A stretch of DNA of 42,021 bases from Bacteroidales bacterium (GCA_004555245.1 SFIS01000016.1:1-42021), one strand, 5' to 3'; positions 1-8,290 are shown, counted from the first letter of the stretch. Made by a program: numbers and translations. The notes: generated by a model from the sequence alone, not told the origin.

Positions 1-283
1 CTCTCCGAGCGTGTTTGTCGCTTCTGAGGTCACGGCCTTCTGCGTACTCATTATTCTCACTATCTCCGTCCAGTACGGAGTCGGATATTCGGCTTTTGGC
101 TTTGGATCTGCCAGTTTTCTCTTCTCATTCACCTTCTTCATCTGATGGTGGCGAAAACGTAGCATACCCACCCACTAAGAGCGGTTCAATCCACCCACTT
201 GTGAGCTGAAAATCGGCTTGAAATCGGCTGAAAAAACGGAGCATATCCGTTCACGATTTCCCCATGATGTCAGCCCGCTCCCG

Positions 284-325
284 GAAAACGGATATCCCCG
301 TTTTGGGTGGATATCGTCCGTTTTC
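284..325. repeat. Imperfect inverted repeat (hairpin)
   Basis: GAAAACGG (284-291) pairs with CCGTTTTC (318-325), and ATATCC (292-297) pairs with GGATAT (309-314). A three-base bulge (315-317) separates the two parts and the loop is about 11 nt. This makes a 14-bp stem. There is no T-run, so it does not look like an intrinsic terminator. It may be the remnant of a mobile element end. Confidence 0.55.
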
Positions 326-631
326 AGCACAGAGGAAGCTGAAGATGCCATGAACATAGTGTTGAAACAGTGTGAACAGTGGGCTGAAAATCAAGATATA
401 GCATAACGTGTGTTCGACGACATATCAGTGCTTGAGAAATTGGCGGTTGGCGGAAATGGTTGTAACTGTATGGTGTTGAAATGCAAAGAATAAATAATCG
501 CTATGATTGCCGTGGACTGATACTTTCTTGCCCTATGTGAGGTTCGTGAAAATCATATTTTCAGGGGCGGAAAACATGGTTTGGAGTGTCGTTCTTGGCT
601 CTTCGGAGTGTCATTTTGAATGTTTGGAAGG

Positions 632-716
632 GCAAAATAGTCAAAGTGAGGCTGCAAAATAGTCAAAGTGAGGCTGCAAGATTGACTATTTCACGTGGCA
701 AGATTGACTGTTTTGC
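632..716. repeat. 22-bp tandem duplication with inverted copies of its core
   Basis: A 22-bp unit beginning AAAATAGTCAAAG occurs twice in tandem (634-655 and 656-677). The core GCAAAATAGTCAA is followed at about 682-716 by two inverted relatives (TTGACTATTTCAC and TTGACTGTTTTGC). The cluster therefore has two direct and two inverted arms. It could be a protein-binding array or a duplicated element end. No gene nearby explains it. Confidence 0.65.
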
Positions 717-820
717 AGGCGTTTTACACTGTTTTTGACGATACAAACACATGACGGGGATTGCTAAGATGATGTATCGTCTTGAATATCAGTGATATGC
801 ATCACGAGCGGGAAAACGAT

Positions 821-877
821 AAAAAAACGCCGTAAAACTGCCGTCGGTAAGACGCGGCGGATTTTACGGCGTTTTTT
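821..877. terminator. Strong bidirectional hairpin terminator
   Basis: A-rich sequence followed by ACGCCGTAAAA pairs perfectly with TTTTACGGCGT and then T6, so it has U-runs on both strands. The loop (about 838-860) can form a smaller GC-rich hairpin. It would stop transcription entering from either side. It is the second terminator downstream of the small minus-strand gene at 1119-1478. Confidence 0.75.
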
Positions 878-1017
878 GTATGTCAAGAAAGTGTCATGCC
901 TGCCTTCTGCGGGGCGGTGGCTGATACTTTTTTATCATGTGGGCTGCGGGGTTAGTGTGCTTCGCCAGCTTTCTTGTGTGTATTGCGGCGGACTGGGTCT
1001 GTATGTCTGTATGACCG

Positions 1018-1052
1018 AAAGGGGCGGTTTCCTGATGGAAGCCGCCCCTTTT
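1018..1052 (-). terminator. Terminator hairpin after the 119-aa exported protein gene
   Basis: AAAGGGGCGGTTTCC (1018-1032) pairs with GGAAGCCGCCCCTTT (1037-1051) around a 4-nt TGAT loop, with one G-U pair. The hairpin lies about 70 bp past the stop of the minus-strand gene at 1119. Short T-runs exist on both sides, so it may work in both directions. Confidence 0.65.
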
Positions 1053-1118
1053 GCAGTCAGACTGTGTTGCCAGTCATTTTTTTATGAGAGTCGTTGCGTG
1101 GTATGCAACGTCTTCGGA

Positions 1119-1478
1119 TTATTCTACGATGCTGATGCCACGGTTGTTGAATGTGGTGTTGAGTATGCCGATGTATGTGCGCATCTGCTGACGGTCGAGT
1201 ACAGCGGCGAGGTTTTTGAGGTCGTGTTTCACAGCCTCTTTTGTAAGTCTCACGCGGTCGGCGCGGTCAGCGGTCGCAGCGTTGAGCATCTCTGTGCAGA
1301 ATGTGGCGTGGATGTCTTTCACTGCCTCGAACTGGTCGTTTGAGAGCGAGAGTGCTCTTGCGAGACTGTTCATGTTTACGTCCATGACGTAAGCGTTTGT
1401 AGCGTTCATGTTCTCGTTTTCAGCTGAAGCCATAGTGAAGGTCAGCATAGCTACTACGGTCAAAACAATCTTTTTCAT
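1119..1478 (-). CDS. Small exported protein of unknown function
   Basis: The 119-residue product starts with a typical signal peptide: two Lys, a hydrophobic run (residues 4-15), and a likely SPase I cut after ASA near residue 19. The mature part is mostly helical and rich in Asn, Ala and charged residues, with a Leu-Ser-Leu-Ser-Asn-Asp-Gln segment that resembles the helix starts of Spy/CpxP-like periplasmic helical proteins. The match is too weak to assign a family. One Cys lies in the mature part. The gene stands alone. A promoter-like box lies about 220 bp upstream, giving a long leader with repeats, and a strong hairpin follows the stop. The signal peptide, terminator and promoter support a real gene. 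The function is not known to me. Confidence 0.7.
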   Translation of the reverse strand: MKKIVLTVVAMLTFTMASAENENMNATNAYVMDVNMNSLARALSLSNDQFEAVKDIHATFCTEMLNAATADRADRVRLTKEAVKHDLKNLAAVLDRQQMRTYIGILNTTFNNRGISIVE

Positions 1479-1587
1479 AATTTTTTCCTTTCTTTTTGTT
1501 TTTAATTTGTTATCCTGTGCCCTTGCCTGTAAAGTGTTGCAGGGCTGTTACCTGAAAAATATTTGTATGTAGTCTTCGCAGACTTTT

Positions 1588-1696
1588 CTTTCTGATTTCC
1601 GAGTGCTTTCTCGTTCGAGGAAATAGGGCGTGTCATTTTTTTTGCGGTGCGGAGCGTCGCATAGAAATGGCGCCCGTCTTTCTGATTTCCGAGTGC
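1588..1696 (-). repeat. Leader with 19-bp direct repeats
   Basis: CTTTCTGATTTCCGAGTGC occurs at 1588-1606 and again at 1678-1696. Both lie in the 5' leader of the small exported protein gene, and the second copy abuts the -7 box. Between them, 1620-1650 closely resembles a segment in the tolC leader (35757-35786). The two copies could allow recombination or form part of a regulatory leader RNA. Confidence 0.7.
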
Positions 1697-1727
1697 AAAG
1701 TTACGCTGTTTTGTTTTTCTGTGCAAG
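1696..1727 (-). promoter_or_regulatory. Bacteroidota-type promoter for the small exported protein
   Basis: Read on the minus strand: CTTG, 20 nt, then TAACTTTG. This fits the Bacteroidota housekeeping consensus (TTTG about 19-20 nt before TAnnTTTG) with one change in the upstream box. Transcription would begin near 1690, giving a leader of roughly 210 nt. Confidence 0.6.
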
Positions 1728-1943
1728 AGAAAATCCCCATTCTTTGTGTGCCGGGAAGGTTTTATTGATTTAAACGAACGAAATCCGAAGTTGCCATTGA
1801 GCGATGTCAAGCGGTTTCTGAGCTGCGGCAGTGTTTTCTGACGATGTGTAGTGTATGTACGTCTGCTTGCAATCAGATTGTAATTATTTTTAGCAGTTAT
1901 CTTAAAGAATGTAACAATCTGCGTGTCTGTGCGCCTGGTACAG

Positions 1944-1971
1944 AAAAAGGCGAACCGGTAGTGGTCCGCCT
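1944..1971 (-). terminator. Intrinsic terminator after asnB
   Basis: On the minus strand AGGCGGACC pairs with GGTTCGCCT (9 bp, one G-U) around a 6-nt loop and is followed by T5. It lies about 30 bp past the asnB stop, so it closes the asnB transcript. Confidence 0.75.
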
Positions 1972-2002
1972 TGTCTCTGGTGTGTTATGTCTGCTGGCTT
2001 GT

Positions 2003-3721
2003 TCAGTATGCCATTTCGTGTACTCCTGCCACGGCGCGTCCTGACGGGTCGTTCATGTTTTTCCATGCCTCGTCCCATTCGAGCGCCTTTGCTGTCGAGC
2101 AGGCGACGGACGCTTCGTGAGGCACGGCGCGTGCCGCGCTTTCTGATGGGAAGTGTTCTTCGAAGATGCTGCGGTAGTAGTATTCCTCCTTGCAGAGCGG
2201 GGTGTTTATGGGGAATCTCTCTGCTGCGTGTGTCATCTGCTCGTCGGTTACGGCTGCCGACGTTATCTCTTTCAGAGTGTCTATCCACGAGTAGCCTACG
2301 CCGTCGGAGAACTGTTCTTTCTGTCTCCATGCCACACTTTCTGGCAGCATGTCGGCGAATGCATCGCGCACGATTTTCTTCTCAATGGTTTTTCCGCTGC
2401 ACATCTTGTGTTCCGGGTTGATGGCCATGGCGGTGTCGAGGAACTCTTTGTCGAGGAACGGCACTCGTCCTTCGACGCCCCATGCTGCCAGCGACTTGTT
2501 TGCCCGGAGGCAGTCGTAGAGATGCAGTTTGCCGAGTTTCCGCACGGTTTCTTCGTGGAACTCCTTTGCGTCGGGTGCCTTGTGGAAATAGAGGTATCCA
2601 CCGAAGACCTCGTCTGCCCCTTCTCCCGAGAGTACCATCTTTATGCCCATCGACTTTATGACGCGTGCGAGCAGATACATCGGTGTCGATGCCCGCACTG
2701 TTGTGACGTCGTATGTCTCTATGAAATATATTACGTCGCGGATTGCGTCGAGCCCTTCCTGTATCGTGTAGTTTATCTCATGGTGTACGGTGCCGATATA
2801 GTCGGCTACGAGGCGTGCCTTTGCGAGGTCTGGTGCGCCTTTTAGTCCGACGGCGAATGAGTGGAGTCTGGGCCACCATGCCTTCTCGTTGCCTTCCGCC
2901 TCGATGCGGTGTGCCGAGAATTTCTTCGCTATTGCAGATGTTACTGAGGAGTCGAGGCCTCCTGAGAGCAGTACGCCGTATGGCACGTCGCACATCAGCT
3001 GTCGTTTCACAGCCGCTTCCATGGCGTCGTGTATGGCGCTGACGCTCTGGCGATATGTCATGCTTGCCGTCTCGCCGGTCTCTCCGCCACATTCTGTCGG
3101 CATCTTCTCCATCCATTCGCGGGTGTACCATTTCTCCAGCTTCTTGTGCTTCGAGGTGTAGTAGTGTCCGGGCAGGAAGGGCTCGTAGGTGTCGCAGAAT
3201 CCTTCGAGGGCTTTCAGTTCCGATCCGACGTAGGTTTTCCCGTCGCTGTCGGCGCCGATATAGAGCGGTATGACGCCTATGGGGTCTCTGCCGATGAGAT
3301 ACGAGTCGTCTTCTTCGTCGTAGAGGCAGAAGGCGAAGATGCCGTTGAGCTTTTCGAAGATCCATGTCGGGTCGTCCGTCCCCATGCGTTTCCAGTCTCT
3401 GTAGAGAGCGAGGATGACCTCGCAGTCAGAGCCTGTCTGGAACTCGTATCTCCCCTCGTACCATTTGCGTATCTCGCGATGGTTGTATATCTCGCCGTTG
3501 ACGGCGAGCACCATCTTCTTGTCGGGCGAGAAGAGAGGTTGCTGTCCGGATTCCGGATCGACGATAGACAGACGTTCGTGTGCAAGAATTGCGGAGCCGC
3601 CAACATAGATGCCGCTCCAGTCCGGTCCGCGGTGGCGTATCTTCTGGCTCATCTTCAGAGCCTTCTTGCGCAGTTCGGAGGTTTGCTCCGGGATGTCGAG
3701 AATACATGCTATTCCACACAT
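2003..3721 (-). CDS. asnB: Asparagine synthase (glutamine-hydrolysing), AsnB type
   Basis: The 572-aa protein converts aspartate, glutamine and ATP to asparagine and glutamate in the cytoplasm. Met-Cys-Gly-Ile at the N-terminus exposes the class II glutaminase nucleophile Cys2 after Met removal. The glutaminase domain (about 1-190) includes Arg49 and the NGEIYN motif (75-80). The synthetase domain carries the PPi loop SGGLDSS (253-259) and LSGEGADEVFGG (364-375). Length is close to the 554 aa of E. coli AsnB. The start is fixed by the need for Cys2. It lies downstream of glnK and amtB on the same strand, after a 238-bp gap that contains repeats, so it may be co-transcribed or have its own promoter. 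The context fits ammonium assimilation. Family assignment is firm. Confidence 0.96.
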   Translation of the reverse strand: MCGIACILDIPEQTSELRKKALKMSQKIRHRGPDWSGIYVGGSAILAHERLSIVDPESGQQPLFSPDKKMVLAVNGEIYNHREIRKWYEGRYEFQTGSDCEVILALYRDWKRMGTDDPTWIFEKLNGIFAFCLYDEEDDSYLIGRDPIGVIPLYIGADSDGKTYVGSELKALEGFCDTYEPFLPGHYYTSKHKKLEKWYTREWMEKMPTECGGETGETASMTYRQSVSAIHDAMEAAVKRQLMCDVPYGVLLSGGLDSSVTSAIAKKFSAHRIEAEGNEKAWWPRLHSFAVGLKGAPDLAKARLVADYIGTVHHEINYTIQEGLDAIRDVIYFIETYDVTTVRASTPMYLLARVIKSMGIKMVLSGEGADEVFGGYLYFHKAPDAKEFHEETVRKLGKLHLYDCLRANKSLAAWGVEGRVPFLDKEFLDTAMAINPEHKMCSGKTIEKKIVRDAFADMLPESVAWRQKEQFSDGVGYSWIDTLKEITSAAVTDEQMTHAAERFPINTPLCKEEYYYRSIFEEHFPSESAARAVPHEASVACSTAKALEWDEAWKNMNDPSGRAVAGVHEMAY

Positions 3722-3812
3722 ATCGCTATTGGTTGTTTTTTTTGTTGTTTATGAATGGTTTGTATATAAATATATTGTAGTCTTAAGGTTAATGCGTCCT
3801 GACAGGCATTTA

Positions 3813-3936
3813 AGTTGACAAGTTGGCGAGTTGGCGAGTTGACAAGTTGTATGCTCTGTGAGTGCAGAAGCCATTAACCTGCTTGGTTTTTTACTCGTCA
3901 ACACGTCAACTATGAACAATCAACTCGCCAACTTGT
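3813..3936. repeat. GTTGAC/GTTGGC short tandem repeats with inverted partner
   Basis: At 3813-3850 a 7-8-bp unit related to GTTGACAA / GTTGGCGA repeats several times. ACAAGTTGGCGAGTTG (3818-3833) has a perfect reverse complement at 3921-3936. Related segments appear at 12787-12802, 13990-13998, 29784-29848 and 37706-37735, so this looks like a dispersed intergenic family. It lies between amtB and asnB and could form a long hairpin in that mRNA. Confidence 0.7.
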
Positions 3937-3959
3937 TATACTTGCCAGCCGGGAAAGAA

Positions 3960-5207
3960 TCAGTTGTAGCAAGCCTCGCCGTGTTCGTAGATGTCAAGGC
4001 CTTCTTCCTCGATGCGTCTGTCGCAGCGTATGCCGTGTGTGTACTTGATGACTGTGAAGATCACGAATGCAGCGGCGAAGCTGAAGGCAGCCACAGCGAG
4101 AGCTCCGATGAGCTGTGTGCCGACGTTTACCTCAGAGCCGTTGACGGCGGGGTTGCAGAAGATGCCGGTGAACACTGTTCCGAGCAGGCCGCCTACGCCG
4201 TGAACCGATACGGCGCCGACGGGGTCGTCAATCTTCAGTTTCTTGTCGATGAAACTTACGGAGAAGCACATCACTATGGAGACTACGAAGCCTATCACTG
4301 CAGCAGCCCAGATGTCAACACAGTCGCATCCGGCAGTGATGCCAACCAGGCCTGCCAGCACGCCGTTGCAGACCATGGAGAGCGACGGTTTTCCGTCGAT
4401 GAGCCATGTGTAGAACATCGCCGCTATGCCGCCCGTAGCCGCTGCCATGTTTGTCGTCACGAAGACGTGTGACATCGACACGGCGTTGTCGAAGCCCGTT
4501 GCAGCCACTGTAGAGCATGGGTTGAATCCGAACCATCCCACCCAGAGGCAGAAGACGCCGAGGGCGCAGAGTGCGAGGTTGTGGCCCGGTATGGCGCGCG
4601 ACTTGCCGTTCTTGTCGTATTTACCGATTCTCGGGCCGAGGACGATAGAGCCTGCCAGTGCCATTGCGCCGCCGGCGAGATGCACTACGGTAGAGCCGGC
4701 GAAATCATGGAATCCCATCTCGGAGAGCCATCCGCCGCCCCATGACCAGTGGCCTTCTATCGGGTAGATGACGGCCGATGTGATGACTGAGAAGATGACG
4801 TACATCGAGAATTTCGTGCGCTCAGCCATTGCGCCTGAGACGATTGTCGCCGCCGTGGCGCAGAACACTGTCTGGAAGATGAACGTACACTCTGCCGGCA
4901 CGTTGCTGTCGCTGCCGATGAATCCGAAGCCTTCCCATCCGACGAAGGCGTTGCCGGCCCCGTACATGATCGAGAAGCCGAGAACCCAGAAGAGCACCGA
5001 GCCGAACATGAAATCGACGAAGTTCTTCATCAGGATGTTTGCAGTGTTCTTGGATTGGGTCAGACCCGCCTCAACAAGAGCGAACCCCGGCTGCATCCAG
5101 AACACGAGCATGGCTCCGAGCAGCACCCATAATGTATCGAGACCGTTGACATAGTCTTTTGCTTCTTCTATAACCGCCATTGGGGCGATGAACATCAAAT
5201 CTGTCAT
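3960..5207 (-). CDS. amtB: Ammonium transporter (Amt/MEP family)
   Basis: This 415-aa inner-membrane channel protein moves ammonium into the cell as a trimer. About eleven hydrophobic segments are visible. The twin pore histidines correspond to His176 (in TVVHLAGG) and His336 (in SVHGVGG). The family signature around residues 168-180 is intact. The first segment (about 24-44) starts without a cleaved signal. The gene follows glnK by 96 bp on the same strand, the classic pairing in which the P-II protein plugs the channel when nitrogen is plentiful. The C-terminal tail (about 390-415) is acidic and ends in a Tyr-Asn, where P-II contact would be expected. Assignment is firm. Confidence 0.97.
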   Translation of the reverse strand: MTDLMFIAPMAVIEEAKDYVNGLDTLWVLLGAMLVFWMQPGFALVEAGLTQSKNTANILMKNFVDFMFGSVLFWVLGFSIMYGAGNAFVGWEGFGFIGSDSNVPAECTFIFQTVFCATAATIVSGAMAERTKFSMYVIFSVITSAVIYPIEGHWSWGGGWLSEMGFHDFAGSTVVHLAGGAMALAGSIVLGPRIGKYDKNGKSRAIPGHNLALCALGVFCLWVGWFGFNPCSTVAATGFDNAVSMSHVFVTTNMAAATGGIAAMFYTWLIDGKPSLSMVCNGVLAGLVGITAGCDCVDIWAAAVIGFVVSIVMCFSVSFIDKKLKIDDPVGAVSVHGVGGLLGTVFTGIFCNPAVNGSEVNVGTQLIGALAVAAFSFAAAFVIFTVIKYTHGIRCDRRIEEEGLDIYEHGEACYN

Positions 5208-5303
5208 AGTTGTGTCGTTTTGTGTTTGTGTGTGTGTTATCCTTTTTCCTCACTCTGCGCCCTGAAGCCTCCGGCTGCAGGCGTGTGATGTGCGGACAGT
5301 GTC

Positions 5304-5651
5304 TTATTTCTTGTCGCGCAGCACGGTGTCGCCGTTCTCGCCCGTGCGTATAGAGTAGGCGTCTATAATGTCAGAGACGAAGATGCGGCCGTCGCCCACC
5401 TCGCCGGTGTGTGCCACTCTGAGGAAGACCTTCACCGTCGGCTCGACGAACATGTCGCGGCAGACGATGCTGATCTTCACGCGCTCTATGTTGTCGGTGC
5501 TGTATTGCACGCCGCGATAGATTCTCTCCTGGCGGCTCTGTCCGATTCCGTGAACATCATGATACTCAAACCAGTCGATGTCCGAGCTCAGAAGAGCCTC
5601 CTTGACCTCCTCGAATTTGGTCTTCCTGATGATTGCTTCAATCTTTTTCAT
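5304..5651 (-). CDS. glnK: P-II nitrogen regulatory protein (GlnK)
   Basis: The 115-aa protein has the P-II fold. The N-terminus MKKIEAIIR is typical, and the T-loop carries RIYRGVQY with Tyr50 at the place of the uridylylated Tyr51 of E. coli P-II. The C-terminal signature GEVGDGRIFV (about 85-94) is present and RTGE follows. It senses ATP/ADP and 2-oxoglutarate and gates the neighbouring AmtB, 96 bp downstream. The T-loop differs from the proteobacterial one (QSRQERIYRG instead of RQKGHTELYRG), so whether it is uridylylated is open. No uridylyltransferase gene lies in the window. It is first in the glnK-amtB(-asnB) run, with a promoter-like box about 225 bp upstream. Confidence 0.95.
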   Translation of the reverse strand: MKKIEAIIRKTKFEEVKEALLSSDIDWFEYHDVHGIGQSRQERIYRGVQYSTDNIERVKISIVCRDMFVEPTVKVFLRVAHTGEVGDGRIFVSDIIDAYSIRTGENGDTVLRDKK

Positions 5652-5880
5652 AATCCAAATCGTTTTTTTTTTGTGTGATTACTGTTTTGCCTCCGGTTTC
5701 CTTACCTTATTATATATAAGGAACTCTCCGCTTGCTGTTCCTCATCCTCTGGGCAGGTCGGTGTCGCCGTCGGCGGTTGTTTTGTGTTTGTGTTGCTGTT
5801 ACCTGAACTATTCTGTTGCGGGAGATATGTTCTGTATGCCGAAACAAAGGTTTTGCTTACCATTTGTCTTAATTCGGGTG

Positions 5881-5910
5881 CAAAATTAATACAAAATGTC
5901 GTAATACAAA
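5881..5910 (-). promoter_or_regulatory. Promoter of glnK operon
   Basis: On the minus strand TTTG, 18 nt, TAATTTTG, then CACCC. This is a good match to the Bacteroidota housekeeping consensus. The start of transcription would be near 5875, leaving a leader of about 220 nt before glnK. Confidence 0.65.
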
Positions 5911-6032
5911 ATAAAAACCAATCAAAATGACAAAAATCTTTTACCATTGCTTTCTGTATGTGCGGCAAGACGCGTGTTTTGCTTTAGGATTGAAAGTAAA
6001 CAGAATGTAATTCTTACAAATAATAACTTTTA

Positions 6033-6094
6033 TAAATTTGTTGCGAAAAGGTAATGGTTTTTTATCGTTTTATGGATAAAATGTTGTAATTTTG
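6033..6094 (+). promoter_or_regulatory. Candidate promoter boxes for dapF-dapL
   Basis: Two plus-strand TAnnTTTG boxes are present: TAAATTTG (6033-6040) and TAATTTTG (6087-6094). The second is followed by CACCCG, as in the opposing glnK promoter. No good TTTG box lies at the ideal distance upstream of either. The second would give a 5' leader of about 60 nt. Confidence 0.45.
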
Positions 6095-6157
6095 CACCCG
6101 AAAAGAACAAAATGTTAGGCAAAAGCCCGTAACACAAACAAAAAGACAGGCAGACAA

Positions 6158-7006
6158 ATGGCGACAAAGATACACTTCACGAAGATGCACGGTGCCGGAA
6201 ACGATTATATATACGTCAATACATTATTATATAACATCCCCGACCCGGCTGCGGCGTCAGTAAGGTGGAGCCGTCCGCACTTCGGTGTAGGCAGCGACGG
6301 ACTGATACTGATAGGCGCGGCTACCGTGCCCGACGCCGATTTCTCGATGCGGATTTTCAACAACGACGGTTCTGAGGCGATGATGTGCGGCAACGGCACG
6401 CGCTGCGTGGCGAAGTATCTTCATGACAAGGGCCTGACGCCGAAGAACCCCATCCGCCTGCAGACGCTCTCGGGCGTGAAGGTGCTGCAGCTTCACTGCG
6501 ACGCCTCAGGCAAGGTGGAGACGGTCACCGTAGATATGGGCGAGCCGTCGTTGCAGGAGCCCTCGCAGTTTGGCGTACACGGCGGAAAGGCTGCCGAATG
6601 GGAGCTGACCGTGGGCGGCAGACAGTTTGTAGGCACGTTCGTGTCGATGGGCAATCCGCATTTCGTGATTTTTGTCGATGACGTAGAGCATCTTGACATC
6701 TGCCAGTACGGCCCGCTGCTTGAGCGGCATGAGATTTTCCCCCAGCGGTGCAACATAGAGTTTGCGCAGATCATGGCGGACGGAAGCGTACGCATGAGGG
6801 TATGGGAGCGCGGTTCGGGCGTCACCCTCGCCTGCGGGACAGGGGCATGTGCGACGGCGGTGGCGGCGTCAGTCACGGGGCGCAGGCCGCGCGAGAGCCG
6901 CATCGTCATGGACGGCGGGGCGCTCGATATCCTCTGGAATGACGCAAACCATATCATGATGACCGGGCCGGCAGCCATATCTTTCGAAGGGGAGATAGAG
7001 CTGTGA
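6158..7006 (+). CDS. dapF: Diaminopimelate epimerase
   Basis: This 282-aa cytoplasmic enzyme converts LL- to meso-diaminopimelate with two cysteines and no cofactor. The N-terminal KMHGAGND motif (9-16) is present. The catalytic pair is Cys77 in MCGNGTRC and Cys226 in LACGTGAC. Length matches the family (about 275 aa). It is the first gene of a unit with dapL, 48 bp downstream. Its product feeds MurE, encoded about 11 kb further on, and lysine synthesis. A short AT-rich run (TTATTATATAA, about 6225) codes for Leu-Leu-Tyr-Asn with codons unlike the GC-rich surroundings. Confidence 0.97.
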   Translation: MATKIHFTKMHGAGNDYIYVNTLLYNIPDPAAASVRWSRPHFGVGSDGLILIGAATVPDADFSMRIFNNDGSEAMMCGNGTRCVAKYLHDKGLTPKNPIRLQTLSGVKVLQLHCDASGKVETVTVDMGEPSLQEPSQFGVHGGKAAEWELTVGGRQFVGTFVSMGNPHFVIFVDDVEHLDICQYGPLLERHEIFPQRCNIEFAQIMADGSVRMRVWERGSGVTLACGTGACATAVAASVTGRRPRESRIVMDGGALDILWNDANHIMMTGPAAISFEGEIEL

Positions 7007-7054
7007 CACGAACGACAAGCATAAACAACCGATAACAAAAGAAAAGAGCAAATT

Positions 7055-8290
7055 ATGGCATTAGTAAACGAACACTTTCTGAAACTCTCTGACAGTTACT
7101 TGTTTGCAGACATAGCAAAGAAAGTCAACGCATACAAAGTCTCGCATCCCCACCAGAGCGTGATAAGCCTCGGCATCGGAGACGTCACCCAGCCCCTCGC
7201 ACCCGCCGTCATCGAGGCGATGCACAAGGCTGTTGACGAGATGGCGTCGAAAGCCTCGTTCAGAGGCTACGGCCCGGAGCGCGGCTACGACTTCCTGCGC
7301 GAGGCGATACTGAAGAACGACTTCCTGCCGCGCGGCATACACCTCGATATGTCAGAGATATTCGTCAACGACGGCGCGAAGAGCGATACGGGCAATATCG
7401 GCGACATCGTGAGATGGGACAACTCCGTAGGCATCACCGACCCCGTCTATCCCGTCTATATCGACTCCAACGCCATGATAGGCAGGGCGGGCACATGCAA
7501 AGACGGCGTCTGGAGCAACATAACCTATATGCCCGCCACGGCAGAGAACGACTTCTGCCCCGCCATACCCAACCACCGCGTGGATATGATTTATCTCTGC
7601 TATCCGAACAACCCGACCGGAACGGTGCTGACGAAAGAGCAGCTGAAGAAATGGGTTGACTACGCGCTGAAGAACGATGCCATCATCTTCTACGATGCGG
7701 CATACGAGGCATACATCCAGGAGCCCGACATCCCGCATTCAATCTACGAGATACGCGGCGCGAAGAAATGCGCCATCGAGTTCCACTCATACTCCAAGAC
7801 AGCGGGCTTCACCGGCGTGCGGTGCGGATACACCGTCATCCCGAAAGATGTGAAGGCGTCAACGCTGAACGGCGACCAGCGCATAGCCCTCAACCAACTG
7901 TGGGACCGCCGGCAGAGCACGAAGTTCAACGGCACCAGCTACATCTCGCAGCGTGCCGCAGAGGCAATATACACCCCGGAAGGCAAACGCCAGATACAGG
8001 AGACCATCGGCTACTACATGGAGAACGCACGCATCATGCGCGACCATCTCACCAAACTGGGCATAAAGGTCTATGGCGGCGTCAATGCCCCTTATCTCTG
8101 GGTGAAGACACCGGACAACACGCCGTCGTGGAAATTCTTCGAGAACATGCTCTACGGAGCAGGCGTGGTATGCACGCCGGGCGTAGGCTTCGGGCCGTCG
8201 GGCGAGGGGTATGTCCGTCTCACGTCGTTCGGCAACCGCGAGGATGTCATAGAGGCCATGCGCCGCCTGTCAGCATGGATGTGCGGCTGA
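7055..8290 (+). CDS. dapL: LL-diaminopimelate aminotransferase
   Basis: This 411-aa PLP enzyme makes LL-diaminopimelate directly from tetrahydrodipicolinate and glutamate, bypassing the succinylase or acetylase routes. It is a fold-type I aminotransferase: YPNNPTGT (183-190), the PLP-binding Tyr and Asp region DAAYEAYI (214-221), and Lys248 in HSYSKTAGFTG as the Schiff-base lysine. The N-terminal LGIGD (39-43) followed by the glycine/tyrosine-rich GYGPERGYDF matches DapL rather than general aspartate aminotransferases. The gene follows dapF, so two successive steps of the pathway are paired. The length agrees with known DapL proteins (about 410 aa). Confidence is high. Confidence 0.95.
   Translation: MALVNEHFLKLSDSYLFADIAKKVNAYKVSHPHQSVISLGIGDVTQPLAPAVIEAMHKAVDEMASKASFRGYGPERGYDFLREAILKNDFLPRGIHLDMSEIFVNDGAKSDTGNIGDIVRWDNSVGITDPVYPVYIDSNAMIGRAGTCKDGVWSNITYMPATAENDFCPAIPNHRVDMIYLCYPNNPTGTVLTKEQLKKWVDYALKNDAIIFYDAAYEAYIQEPDIPHSIYEIRGAKKCAIEFHSYSKTAGFTGVRCGYTVIPKDVKASTLNGDQRIALNQLWDRRQSTKFNGTSYISQRAAEAIYTPEGKRQIQETIGYYMENARIMRDHLTKLGIKVYGGVNAPYLWVKTPDNTPSWKFFENMLYGAGVVCTPGVGFGPSGEGYVRLTSFGNREDVIEAMRRLSAWMCG

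Larger units (their letters stand above)
1..790. other. Gene-poor left edge, no gene recognised
   Basis: I recognise no gene here. Open frames on both strands are short (about 60 codons) and have no recognisable motif. One plus-strand frame at 218-406 ends in a plausible amphipathic stretch, but it runs through a large inverted repeat and has no promoter-like box, so I do not call it. The stretch holds an imperfect hairpin (284-325), a cluster of direct and inverted repeats (632-716), and a 23-nt segment at 403-425 that recurs near the right end of the window. Confidence 0.5.
5652..6157. promoter_or_regulatory. Divergent AT-rich control region between glnK and dapF
   Basis: This 506-bp gap has no credible gene. 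It serves two outgoing units: glnK-amtB-asnB to the left and dapF-dapL to the right. It holds a clear minus-strand promoter (5881-5910), one or two plus-strand TAnnTTTG boxes (6033-6040 and 6087-6094), and a small AT-rich hairpin (CCTTAT/ATAAGG, about 5704-5720) in the glnK leader. The long leader leaves room for regulation by nitrogen state, but no known operator is visible. Confidence 0.55.

Noticed and set aside
218..406. Small plus-strand gene near the left edge
   Set aside because: The frame passes through a large inverted repeat and has no promoter box or recognisable family.
792..1343. Long plus-strand open frame opposite the small exported protein
   Set aside because: It runs through a terminator hairpin and lies antisense to a gene with signal peptide, promoter and terminator. 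The product is rich in Cys and Val with no domain.
1502..1810. Minus-strand frame of 102 codons upstream of the small exported protein
   Set aside because: It spans the promoter and both 19-bp repeats. The repeated GNQK words in its product only reflect those repeats.
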